In this document: one piece after another, positions 32,691 through 42,740 of the stretch
Numbering within the stretch: the first letter of the stretch is position 1
How the letters are laid out: every line of letters begins with the position of its first letter
Assembly (NCBI RefSeq): GCF_030272615.1
Contig: NC_081410.1
Coordinates: forward strand, 255,737,533-255,801,532
DNA: 64,000 nt
Direction of reading: 5' to 3'
Source of the DNA: Cryptomeria japonica
Lineage: Eukaryota > Streptophyta > Pinopsida > Cupressales > Cupressaceae
Notes under the pieces: model-generated
What the model saw: the letters and a program-made list of their open reading frames with translations, nothing else
Told to the model about the DNA's origin: nothing
Database searches by the model: none
Program-made: the position numbers and the translations under genes

Positions 32691-33544
32691 TCAGTTTCTG
32701 CAATATCTAGCAATGTGACCCATCTTGTTACACTTATGACATACCAGACCTTTATGAGGTTTTCTTCCATTCATCTTGTTATTTCCAAATATTCTACATT
32801 CAAAAGCTTTGTGTCCATACGTATTGCAAGAATAGCATATTCCATTGAAAGAATGAACATAACTTAAATTCCTATATCCATTTCTTATCATCCTATTTCT
32901 TCATTCAGTAGCCTTATGCCCAAACTTATTACAAGAATAACATCTAATGCCAATAAATTAATTTTTGTTTTGACTTCTGTATTCTCTAGCTCTATGTCGA
33001 AATCCATTACATGAAAAAAAATTATCATTACCTGATAGGAGCAGAAGGAGCTCTTTGAGCATCTCCCGTGTTTCTAAAACTTCAATTTTTCCGATCTTTG
33101 CCATTTTTAACTTTGTCTTTTCCTTTATCTTTTTCCTGAACATTAACCTTCTTCAAAGCCAATTCCACTCTTGTCTCTAATCTGTCTCTAAGAATTCAGA
33201 ACAATATTTAATACTTCACTAGAACCTTTGAGTTTTAATCCATTATCAATCTATTATCTTGCATCTTTCAATTCCTCTTTAAGTTTGACAACTTCTTCAA
33301 AATTTGTACATTCTCTGGTCTTCTCATCAACCTTTGTTTCAAATTCATCAATAACCTTCTTTCCAAAATCTAGTAAGGTTCTTAAAAAATAAATCTTCTC
33401 AACTGCCTTCTTATGCTTTTATCTACTATCATCCAAATCTACCAAAGTAGATCTCAATTCACCTTCCATGTCAACTATACCATTTGCATCATTCCATCCA
33501 TTACAATTCACAACATCCTTGTCCATTAATTCTTCTTCAAGCAT
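32691..33544 (-). pseudogene. LARD-B gag with four zinc knuckles
   Basis: From ATG at 33544 the minus strand gives a Glu/Lys-rich coiled coil (for example DEFETKVDEKTRECTNFEEV), broken by stops and shifts. Four CCHC-like modules follow between about 33025 and 32694: FSCNGFRHRAREYR (two Cys lost), CYSCNKFGHKATE-stop, CYSCNTYGHKAFEC and CHKCNKMGHIARYC. The last two are perfect CX2CX4HX4C. Most plant copia gags have one knuckle, so a run of four is unusual. Confidence 0.8.
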
Positions 33545-33600
33545 AGTGTTCAAAATCCAAGATCTAACTCAATGTTTAAGTTGGCTTTTTAGGAACCAAA

Positions 33601-33613
33601 TCTTTGATACCAA
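33601..33613 (-). promoter_or_regulatory. Primer-binding site of LARD-B
   Basis: Minus strand TTGGTATCAAAGA, initiator-Met type with mismatches, directly inside the right LTR. Confidence 0.75.
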
Positions 33614-33614
33614 T

Positions 33615-34836
33615 TGTTGAACACTACCAAAAGCTAAGAGGGGAGGGTGAATCAACATTCACAAAACTTGAATATATTAAGCTATTTTAACAATTGCAAT
33701 TATCTCAATTCAACTGCATGAAAGTAAACAACACAAACATCCAAATACTCTCTCAAGAACACCAATATTTTTATGTGGAAAACCCAAATTGGGAAAAACC
33801 ATAGTGAGATTCAACTACAATACATAATAATCATTTTATAATGAATAAGGCTTCTTGGCAAAAAGAGCATACTACTCTAGAATTTTAGATTGAGGCACAC
33901 AGCCTCAAGCAAGATACAAAACATGACTTGGTCAATTGAAGATCACTTCTTCAGGGAAAGATACAAAACTTCTCTCCCAATACAAAAGAAATAGTAGATT
34001 GAACTGTGTACAAATAACATTTGTTAGAATGTAGATAACAATTCATAGTGAATACTCATCCATCTTCTCAATACCTCTCTAAATCTTCACACAAATTTTG
34101 CATCCACCACATTATCTCACATCTGAAACCCACTCATATCACCATCCATCCATGTATATATCTAGCATAACCAATTCACTCTTGATATATATATTAATCA
34201 AATCCAAAATAAACTTTAGTAGGTCTACCAAAAGATTATGAAATGTGTATATAACATCGACCCAAAAATACATCATCCGAAAGGTCTAAGAAACATGTGA
34301 GGGTTGACACCAAGTCGACACACCTTCCAATTAACATCGAAAAACCTTTATGCATAATCGCTTGAACCAATATACACAAACTGATGCAATATGTGATTTG
34401 ATAAACACATACTATCTTATTCTGGACCTAAAGAAAATGGTTCACCCCAAGAGAACTGCAACATCTTGATCTGCAACATAGTCATCATAAGCAAAGCAAT
34501 CCAAATGCATAAAACAATCACCAAAGGTATATTTAGTATAAATATTCATTCCAAACTACAATAAGTTTCACCAGAGCAGACACAAAAGAGGATAGAAGTA
34601 TTTTTGGACCACATAAGGAACACCATACTTATGGAAACACATAAAATTATTATCATACTTTCTTTCAATAGTATAACATGAATCTATAATCATTTGTATA
34701 ACATAAAAATATAAAACAAACATCCAAACCAATAACTTGAAACACCATGTAGTAGCCAAACATATATACATGCATCCAAATCACCAACAATAAAGGTTTG
34801 ACATCAATGACAACAATAACATCCTTATACACAACG
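33615..34836 (-). repeat. LARD-B right LTR (5' LTR)
   Basis: Plus-strand ends TGTTGAACACTACC and ACACAACG; the last base should be A, so CA has mutated to CG. The AAGTT duplication follows. Confidence 0.9.
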
Positions 34837-34841
34837 AAGTT
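34837..34841. repeat. Right target site duplication of LARD-B
   Basis: AAGTT, identical to 21380-21384. Confidence 0.88.
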
Positions 34842-35374
34842 ACCTTGGGATGATCATAATTTATCAACTCACTATTGGCCATGAAAATAATTAAAAGAGT
34901 GTCTTAATGTAAATTTAATAGGTTACTAATGTCAAGTTAAGGGAAACATTTGCAACAATAACCAACATCCTAACGTAGAGTAATGAAAAATTAGATTCCA
35001 CCTAGGGCATGCAATTGAAGGTTGATTTATTTTATTATTAATCTATAAGTTTTGGTTGAAAGCAACACCCATCCTTGGCAAATCCATGATAACATGCAAG
35101 GCATGAGTTTACAACATTTCTTATCATTGATAAAAAAATTATTTGTTGTTGAGTTACATTATGTGTCTCTTATTGGATTTAATAGACAAAGAAGATTTGG
35201 GAAAGGTTCTCAATATTTATCGTTTTGTTGTTGTTAATGGGTTTGAAGGTGAGACTATCATTGTTGACTTAACTATGGGTTAAAATTGAATTAAAGGATA
35301 GATCTAGAAACGTTAGGATTTTTTTTTAAATAAGACATTTATTATCTTTTAATAACTAAAAATATAATAGTGAA
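34842..35374. other. Stretch without recognisable features
   Basis: AT-rich, no convincing coding frame, terminal repeat or RNA gene seen. Confidence 0.5.
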
Positions 35375-37178
35375 TGGGAGCGATGAGAGGGAGCGGGAGG
35401 ATTCATGCAAGAGCTAGGGTTTCAATCAACAATGGAGTAGGGGGTGTAGCTGTAGGCGAGGAGGGTGATATTGTCGATGAGGATGAGTCTGGGTGGGTTT
35501 TGTCTCTTTAGGTTGTTCATAGTGTTTTCCTTTATATGGTATTTGTTTTCTACGTGTGGGTCTATTCACCTTTGGTTTTTCTCGGTGGTGTTGTGGTTTG
35601 GCTTTTCTTGGTCAGATCTATTATTGTTTGTGTCTAGTTATCTTTTCTCTAGTACCCTTCAGATTCTATTCGGTGTGTCTAGCATTCTGCCATTTCTATT
35701 GCCCTCCTTTGGTTTGGTCATGGTTTTGCATTTTGGTCCATGGTTATCCATGGTGGGTTCCTCATGAGTTGCTCCCTTTGTGGTGTTTTTGGTGTCTTGT
35801 GGGTTGGTAGTCCCTTGTTAGGTGGGGTCTTTTGCTAGGTCTCTTTCTCCCCTTTTTCCTCCTTTGTTTGGCTTGTATCTTGGGTTTCTATCTGCTCCTC
35901 TACTTTGGGGCTTGTGGTTTCTTTGGTCTCTTCTTGTTTTGTGGTTTTGGGGTTTGCTGTGGAGGCTTTTTTCTTCCTCCTTGTTTTGTTATGATCAAGT
36001 TGTGGTTGCAAATTTTCAAGAGCACAGTCTAGCTATCTATTCTTCCTATTTTTGATTAAGGGATTTTTCTGGTTTTGGGGCCATGCTTGGCTTTGTTGCT
36101 GCCCTATGGTTTCTTGTTTTCCTTTTTTCATTGCGATCTTCTATTTCTTTGCCCTTGTTCCTTCTCCATGTGACTCCTATGGATGGGGAGTCATCTCCTT
36201 TTGAGGTGGGGATTATTCTTGTGTCCTTGGATTGGGTTTGGTTCCTTCTATTTTTTTCTTCCTCTTCTTTATGTCCTATTGATGGTGGTGTTTCCTATGG
36301 AGGTGGTGACATGCTGTGGGGAAGAGGTTGGAAGCTGTGCTATGAAGGAAGATCTTCTCTTTGGCTGCTTGGATGCAGGCAAGGTCTGGGTGTGGCCTCT
36401 CTATTTTGTGGGGTTTTCCTTTACTACTCCTATTGAGGTGGGATCCTTTTCTATTGAGGTGGAGAGGAGATTTTTAGGAGAGGTGGGGCTTTGTTGTTTG
36501 GAGGCTAGTCGCTTGGGAGCTAGGGTGGCTCAGTTTTGGCTCTTGTTGTTGTTGGGTTCTTCCTCTGCTTTCCCTATTGAGGTGGGGGCTTCTTAAATGG
36601 TGGTGGAGATAGTCTATGCTACTGAGGTGGTGACTTGCTGTAAGGGGATCTTTGCTATTCTCTTCTTGATGGTTATGGGAGTCATTCCAAAACCTATGGT
36701 GTTGGCTTGGGGAGCCTACAAAAAACCCTTATTGCTGCCCTTCTTCATGGCTCTTGCTTTTTGGGAGGTGCATGTGCTTTTTATTTCTTGGAAGATTATG
36801 GGAACCTTTCCAAAACCCATTATTCCAGTGAATTTTTTTATATAATATTTTTTTGTTACTAGAGATGAAGGTTATGGGAGCCTTGCAAAAACCCATTTTT
36901 AAAGTTATAGGAGCCTTGTAAAACCCTTTTTTAACATGTTTCTGACATCTCCTGTTTGATGGCTTGGGCCATGCAGGTGTATCAACCAAATCTTTGATGC
37001 CTAGTTGCTGATGTTTGGCTATTGGTTAGCTGTTGGTAGTCTTTGGTGTATCTTTTAGTAGTGCTATGTTGATGGATTTTGGATCCCTACTAAGTCCAAA
37101 GAGCTTAAGATCTCCTCAAAACTTGTTTGATCCTTAATGAAAAACTAAAAGGATAATAATAAACTATTATTAAAAAAG
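35375..37178 (+). mobile_element. T/G-rich region, possible LINE 3' part
   Basis: Strongly T/G-rich on the plus strand, ending GATCCTTAATGAAAAAC...AATAATAAACTATTATTAAAAAA at 37178. This resembles the T/G-rich 3' UTR and A/TAA-rich tail of plant LINEs. Overlapping frames here (35465-36596) are Phe/Leu/Trp/Cys-rich in all three frames, which is composition and not coding. No RT motif in the segment; no target duplication identified. Confidence 0.3.
36182..36930 (+). repeat. Degenerate short repeats in T/G-rich region
   Basis: CCTATTGAGGTGGGG-like copies occur near 36193, 36293, 36427, 36457, 36571 and 36618. A second motif, TTATGGGAgccTTgCaAAAACCCatt, occurs near 36673, 36700, 36799, 36873 and 36905. 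Confidence 0.6.
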
Positions 37179-37343
37179 GCGGGTGCTAAAAGGGAACGTG
37201 CCTAAAGTCTACACGAGACCAAAACCAAACAAAATATGAAAATAGTCTAAGCAGGGAAAAACCTAAACATTAATAAACATTCAAAGTAATTCAACAATAA
37301 GAGAAATACTAATAAGAGATGGATCACAATTATCTAGTTTACC

Positions 37344-38101
37344 CTAAATATTACCAAGGATGAAACCATCATCAACAAGCTTCCAACAAGTCAGAGAACC
37401 CTCCTCCTTTTGGTCTCTATATGCAAGTTGTTGAGCATGAATAGGATTTAAAACTAACTTCAAGTAGGGAATCTTACCAAAATATGGCCAACAAAGAGAA
37501 CTATACCCATTGGAGAAGGTAGAAGGTGGCCAAGAAAGTTGAGACCAATTATGGGCTTCATAGTTCACAGAGCCTTGATGTAAAATCCTTAATATTGAGA
37601 TCCTAAATCACTTCTATCATATTGACTCTAGCTATGCCTATGCTCACTTGATGTAGAAGAGGTGGGAGCTATAGCTCTAGAAATTATGTAGGATCATTTC
37701 CCCTATGATCTAAGAGCTCCTATAAACATACAATCCTGTGAGATTGCATCTAGATTTAGATTTATACATGTGCACTAAAGTAAATCACAGCTTTAGTGCA
37801 TATAAAAAGGTAAATAAACAAAAAATTGAAAGAAAGATGAATTTATATCTTTCAAAATATTAAAGAGAATTTTTATACTAAAATCATGCAACATCTAAGA
37901 ATATTTAAATGGGAGACAAGGCCTATCACCCAACAAAACCATATGCCATGATATGACATCAAGCCAAAAGGTCTTGAATAACTCATGTATCCAAACCCAA
38001 GCTTCTTGAGCTCTGATGTAGAACCAAAATATATTATCAAGAGTCTCGAACTATCCACAAAAATAATAGCAAGGGTTGAGAACTCCTATATCAGCAAAGC
38101 A
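37344..38101 (-). pseudogene. LINE-type RT zinc-binding region relic
   Basis: Minus strand 38101-37898 reads CFADIGVLNPCYYFCG-stop-FETLDIFWFYIRAQEAWVWI, then HELFKTFWLDVISWH. The Cys-rich start followed by E(T/S)xxHLFxxC-like and AxxxW spacing is that of the zf-RVT domain at the end of plant LINE RTs. A second minus frame (37344-37568) of unknown identity follows. This LINE piece abuts the broken integrase of the Tat element, so it probably marks an insertion or deletion breakpoint. Confidence 0.4.
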
Positions 38102-38134
38102 AGAGACAAGTAGATGACCTTGGTAGAGAATAGA

Positions 38135-38268
38135 CGGGATCCACAAACACCTTCATTAACCTTGGATAATGCGCATTGAGACTCCTCAATTTCTAGGCAT
38201 GTAAGCAAAGTACTATCTAAACCTTGCCTAAATAGGTAGTTAGCAATGATGACGTAACGTGACACATT
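38135..38268 (-). pseudogene. Truncated start of Tat integrase
   Basis: After the second RNase H the minus strand reads FRQGLDSTLL, then LSKVNEGVCGS, the region just before the integrase HHCC finger (family form HEGxCGxH). Then homology stops. All catalytic parts are absent. Confidence 0.6.
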
Positions 38269-38841
38269 TCAGATTAGGTTCCTTTTTTCATTTCTGGAAA
38301 GGTTAGCAGGGACAACCTGGTCACGCAGGTAAGAGTAAATGTGGCTATAGCGAGATGAGTCATGTCCAATAATAGAACAGACCATCTGGGACTCAAGAGA
38401 ATCATAGGAAGAATAATGTAACTCTTCCACTAGTAATTCAAAGTGAAAATTAGATTCTTGTAGTTGTGGTATAGATGCCAAGGTGGCCATTGCATCCATT
38501 GCTCTATTTGTTGATTTGGGGATCTGCTGAAATGATACAAACGTAAAGTATTTCTTGAGATCATCCACCGTTCTCTTATAAGGCATCAGTTTCTCATCTC
38601 TTGTCTAATGTAGATCATTGATTTGGTTGATAATAAGTTGAGAATCTCCATAGATGTGTAATTCAACAATCTTCCACTCGATGACCAGCTTGATCCCATT
38701 TACCAAAGCTTCATATTCTGCAATGTTATTTATGCAAGGGAAGAGAATCTTGTAAGCGTTTGAGATTGAATATTTTTGAGGAGTAACAAAAAGTATTCTG
38801 GCACCAAAACCATGTTGAGTGAAAGACCCATCAAAGAACAT
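38269..38841 (-). pseudogene. Second RNase H (Tat-type)
   Basis: MFFDGSFTQHGFGARILFV (catalytic Asp), NNIAEYEALVNGIKL (Glu), VELHIYGDSQLIINQI (Asp), then IPKSTNRAMDAMATLAS with the final Asp-like position. This is a plant-type RNase H separate from the RT-linked one, and catalytic acidic residues are kept. It is in the same frame as RT, with one stop between its two open parts (38586-38605). Confidence 0.88.
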
Positions 38842-38949
38842 CTTCTATGATTGTTGAGTAAGGTGCATGATTGATTCATCTGGAAATTCTATATGTAGAG
38901 GTTGACTGTCTTCAAGTGGAGCATCAGCAAGTTGGTCTACAATAACCTG

Positions 38950-39579
38950 TCATTTGATGGATTTATGTTCCACATATTCAATATCAAATTTCATAAGAAC
39001 CATGACCCATTTAGCCAGTTTTCCTATGAGTATCGCTTTGCTAAGAAGATATTTGAGTGGATCAATCTTAGCTACCAGCTTAATAGAGTGTGCTAACATG
39101 TAGTTTCTTAATTTATATGATGAAAAGACTAATGTCAGGTAGGCCTTTTCTATGATTGTATAGTTCATCTCATAAGACACCAATGTTCTACTGATATAAT
39201 ATATGGATCTTTCCTTTTTATTCTCATCCTGTTGTGCCAGAAGTGCCCCCAGTGAAGTATCTGTAGCCGATATGTAAAGAATCAATGACTTACCTTGAAT
39301 CGGTGGCATCAATATTGGTGGATTAGAAAGATAATCTTTGATTTGTTTTAGATGTTGTTCACAATCTTTATCCCAGTTGTATTGAATTCCTTTCCTTAAT
39401 ACCTTTGTGAAGGGTTGAGCTTTGTCTGCTAGCTGAGATATAAAGTGCCTTATTGATTGAAGATGATCTTGTAAACTTCTCATTTGACTGATATTCTTGG
39501 GCAGAGGCATTTCCATTATAGCTTGGACCTTTTCAGGCTCAACCTCAATTCCTTTCTTTGAAATTATGTAACCAAGCAA
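38950..39579 (-). pseudogene. RT connection and first RNase H of element F
   Basis: LLGYIISKKGIEVEPEKVQAI (RT thumb), then YNWDKDCEQHLKQIKDYL, LILYISATDTSLGALLAQQ and YYISRTLVSYEMNYTIIEKA, the RT-linked gypsy RNase H. Usual ASDxAIGA is here SATDTSLGA. Same frame as RT after one stop at 39583-39585. Confidence 0.92.
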
Positions 39580-39582
39580 TTT

Positions 39583-40236
39583 TCATAATGTTACTCCAAA
39601 TGCACACTTTTTAGGATTTAACCGGAGCTTGAATCTTTCCATTCTATCTAGTATGAGGCCTAGCTCTTGAATATGCATAGATCTCTTCATGATTTTTACT
39701 AGGGTGTCATCAACATAATCTTCCATGTTTTTGTGCATCATATCATGGAAGATAGTGGTTATTGCTCTTTGGTAAGTTTCTCTTGCATTCTTTAGCCCAA
39801 ATGGCATAACATTCCAGCAAAAGGTTCCCCATGCACATGTAAATGCCATCTTTTCTTGATCCTCGGGAGCTATCTTGATTTGATTGTAACCAGAGAATCC
39901 ATCCATTAATGAATACATCTCATATCCAGCAGTCATATCTACTATCATATCAATGTTGGGCAATGGAAAATTGTCTTTTGAACATGCTTTGTTGAGATCC
40001 CTGAAGTCTGTGTAAAGTCTAATAGATTTGTCTTCCTTTGATACAGGTACTATGTTTGATATCCATTTTGCATAGTCTATAGCTCTAATAAATCCATCTT
40101 TTAGTATTTTTTCTAGCTCAGCCTTGACTAGCAATGCCACATGAGGATGCATCTTACGAATTTTTTTCTTGACTAGTTTAACTCCTGATGTAATAGAGAG
40201 ATGATGCATGATGAGATCAGGATCTAGTCTTGGCAT
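39583..40236 (-). pseudogene. Reverse transcriptase of element F
   Basis: Open for 217 codons: HPHVALLVKAELEKILKDGF, IRLYTDFRDLNKAC, SLMDGFSGYNQIKIAPEDQ (catalytic Asp), TFCWNVMPFGLKNA and EDYVDDTLV (catalytic YVDD). The most intact enzyme domain in the window. Upstream sequence to about 40440 continues the same protein. Confidence 0.95.
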
Positions 40237-40461
40237 ATCGGAGTATGTCCATGCAAAGTTGATCTTTTCTAAAAAGAGGCTGCTGAAATCTTTTAACTCT
40301 TCTGCTGATAGTGATTGAGCTAAATGAATGATATGTGGTGTTTCTTGACTTCCAATATTGACTAGTTGAGTTGGTTCAATAATATTGAAGACCTTTCTTT
40401 GAAGTAACTTGGTAGCATATCAAGTATCTCACCTTCAGGTGCCTCAAAGAGGTTTTCACCT

Positions 40462-41851
40462 TTAGGTACGTCCTTTATTTTTACTATTTTTTATTCTGAC
40501 ACTGCCACAATGTGATTTCACCATCAGATCTCTTATTTTTCTTTTTTCTTTTTTTTGACTGAGATACTTGATGTTTGTTTCAGTCATTTTATCGCTTTTC
40601 TCACTTGTGGAAGAGGTGATTGGTTCTACTACATTAAGATAGCAGGATAGTGTGTAGTCATTGGCGAAGGTGGGTATATTCAAAGGTTGGTTATAAAGAG
40701 CACAATCAATTAGTTCATGATGTATCAAAGATAAATTTTGAACAAGTTCAAGGGAGTTCACGGTACTATCATCATGACTTCAGACGGACCAGTCGAGTTC
40801 TAGAAGACTACCTTACGTAGGTGCCTTGAGACCAGGAAGAGTTACAACACAATTATAGAAATTTATGTTAGTATTTATTGGACCTAACCCAACCAATCTA
40901 CTCCTAGTGTCGTCCCCTACTTCAAACTGGAGTACATACCATGGTGTGACAGTAACAGAGTCAGCAGACAACATCTCAACATTCATGTCAGAGTAGTCAT
41001 AATGTGTTGTTGAATAGTTGTTATAAGCAGAGCTTCTATCTGAGTTATCAGTCATAAGATGAAGTTTGTGACTCATCTTCAAGTGGTTTAGTAATAGTAT
41101 ATATAGTATCAATACCTACATCTTTGATCCTGCAAGTTCCTTCATGATTTGGTTCATTGATCACTTGTATTTGACACACTTGTGGACATAACCTTGATGG
41201 TTCTGTTAATCCCCATCATCTGTTCCATTCAGCTTCCTCTAGACTGATGATTGGTCCTATTTTTGTAGCTTCTAATTCTTCTTTTTTAGTTCCACACCTG
41301 ATTTGTCCTATCTCGTTAGAGGGAGAGTTAGTAGGTGAAGAAATTTCTTGTGTCCTTTCTTCCTCCAGCTGTTGTTCATAGTCTTCTTTTCTTTTTAGTC
41401 TGATTTCTTCTATTTCCTTTTGCATTTTTAAGTGTATCATCTCTTGTGCACCATATGTGATATCATTGGATTCTTCGGGGGTTCCTGTAGTAGGTGTATC
41501 TGAGAGATGGTCTGGCCCCCATTCATACTCATTTGAATCAATTTCTAATTCCTCTACTTGTTGTCTACTAGTAAATGTGACCAGAATGTTCAATGGTGCA
41601 AACAATTCTCTGATTCTATATACTTCTTCTCTTATATCCTCTGGGATTTCTACTTCTTGTAGTGTTATAGCTGATACAATCAGAACTTGATTGCCATTTT
41701 CCTCCTCTCTCTAGGTTGGCAATTCTTCTTGTTCATCATCACACTCATCCTAAGTTTGTTGAGTATTAATTTCCTATGGCGTTGAAGGTAGTATCTTTTT
41801 CCTCTACTTAGGTTGATGGTGAGGAGTAGGTTTCTGATCTGATGACTTTCT
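40462..41851 (-). pseudogene. Spacer of Tat polyprotein between G-patch and RT
   Basis: Low-conservation linker, coding on the minus strand: acidic and Lys/Glu-rich pieces at 41216-41605 (KMQKEIEEIRLKRKEDYEQQ) and 40462-40761 (LIHHELIDCALYNQPLN). Frameshifts and stops occur between them. The frame at 40813-41112 may also be genuine. Tat elements typically have such a long variable linker. Confidence 0.6.
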
Positions 41852-41983
41852 TGGATAGTATCCCAGTCCAGCTTTATCATTTACAGACTTAGTTTGTAAC
41901 TGAATAGTTTCAACAATACCTTCTTGACGCTTTCCTAGAGGACCGGTACCTGAATATCCCATGTGTTGAAGCATCTTATAGCC
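41852..41983 (-). pseudogene. G-patch domain of element F
   Basis: Minus strand GYKMLQHMGYSGTGPLGKRQEGI...DKAGLGYYP: glycine-rich G-patch spacing, between protease and RT. Family knowledge: some plant Ty3 elements carry a G-patch here. Confidence 0.8.
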
Positions 41984-42145
41984 TGGACCATATTGTGTCG
42001 AGGAAATCTCACAATGTCATATTTCTTTGTTGGTGCTATCTTCTTTGAAAAGCCATTTGAGAGCAGCGTCCTCTTCTATTTCATCTGCAAGGGAAGTAGA
42101 GGACTATATAAAGAGACCATCATAAATGACTTTTGGAGTTGAAAT

Positions 42146-42740
42146 TTATGGCTTCATAACCTCTGATTGTTTTCCTGACTGTCTTGGTGATGGAGGAAGA
42201 GACATTAGTGAGGACACAGGCTCTATCTTATAGCCATCCATGTCAGTGTTTGTGATTTTCAATTTCTTCTCTAAATCTTTTAGAAAATATTCTAAACTTT
42301 CAGCTATAGAGGCTGCTCTATTATGAGGAACAAAAACATCAGCACTCTGCGTTAATGCATTGCAAGTATAGCTTGTATCAACAAGAATATTGACTTCAAC
42401 TTCATTATAAGGAAATTTCAAGCACTGATGATATGTAAATGGTACTGATTTCATTTCATGAATCCATGGCCTGCCCAGTAAGATGTTATATGAAAGAGGA
42501 AGGTCAAGGACCTGAAAAAATGACATCTCTTTCTACAGGTCCTACCCTAATTGGTAATAGTACCAGACCCTTAGAGGTTCTTTCTTCTTCATCATAAGCT
42601 TTGATTGTTATTTTCTTTGTTGGGTCAATAACATTTTTTTAGAAAATACCAGTTGTGTCAGTAGATTGTAAGTACAGATATTCAACCTAGCGCCTCCATC
42701 TATCAAAGCAGGTTTATCTAGGTGTTTATGGATCATAGCT
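42146..42740 (-). pseudogene. Protease of element F
   Basis: ALIDGGARLNICTYNLL at about 42685-42735 holds the Asp-Gly-Gly active site seen in this lineage. Downstream [20 protein letters not shown] (42450-42520) is the conserved second half (ILLGRPW). A frameshift separates the two. Confidence 0.88.

Larger units (their letters stand above)
21385..34836 (-). mobile_element. LARD-B: non-autonomous copia-like LTR element
   Basis: LTRs of about 1.22 kb: the right one at 33615-34836, the left one split into 21385-22447 and 29900-30055 by copia C. Flanked by the perfect duplication AAGTT. Minus orientation is shown by the primer site (33601-33613), the polypurine tract next to the left LTR (30057-30067) and gag on the minus strand. 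The 3.56-kb interior encodes a coiled-coil gag with four zinc knuckles and a second unrecognised ORF. Protease, integrase and RT are absent. Confidence 0.9.

Noticed and set aside
35465-36596. Several overlapping 60-137 codon hydrophobic frames on the plus strand
   Set aside because: All three frames are open at once because the strand is T/G-rich and short of A; residues are Phe/Leu/Trp/Cys by composition. No membrane protein family is recognisable.
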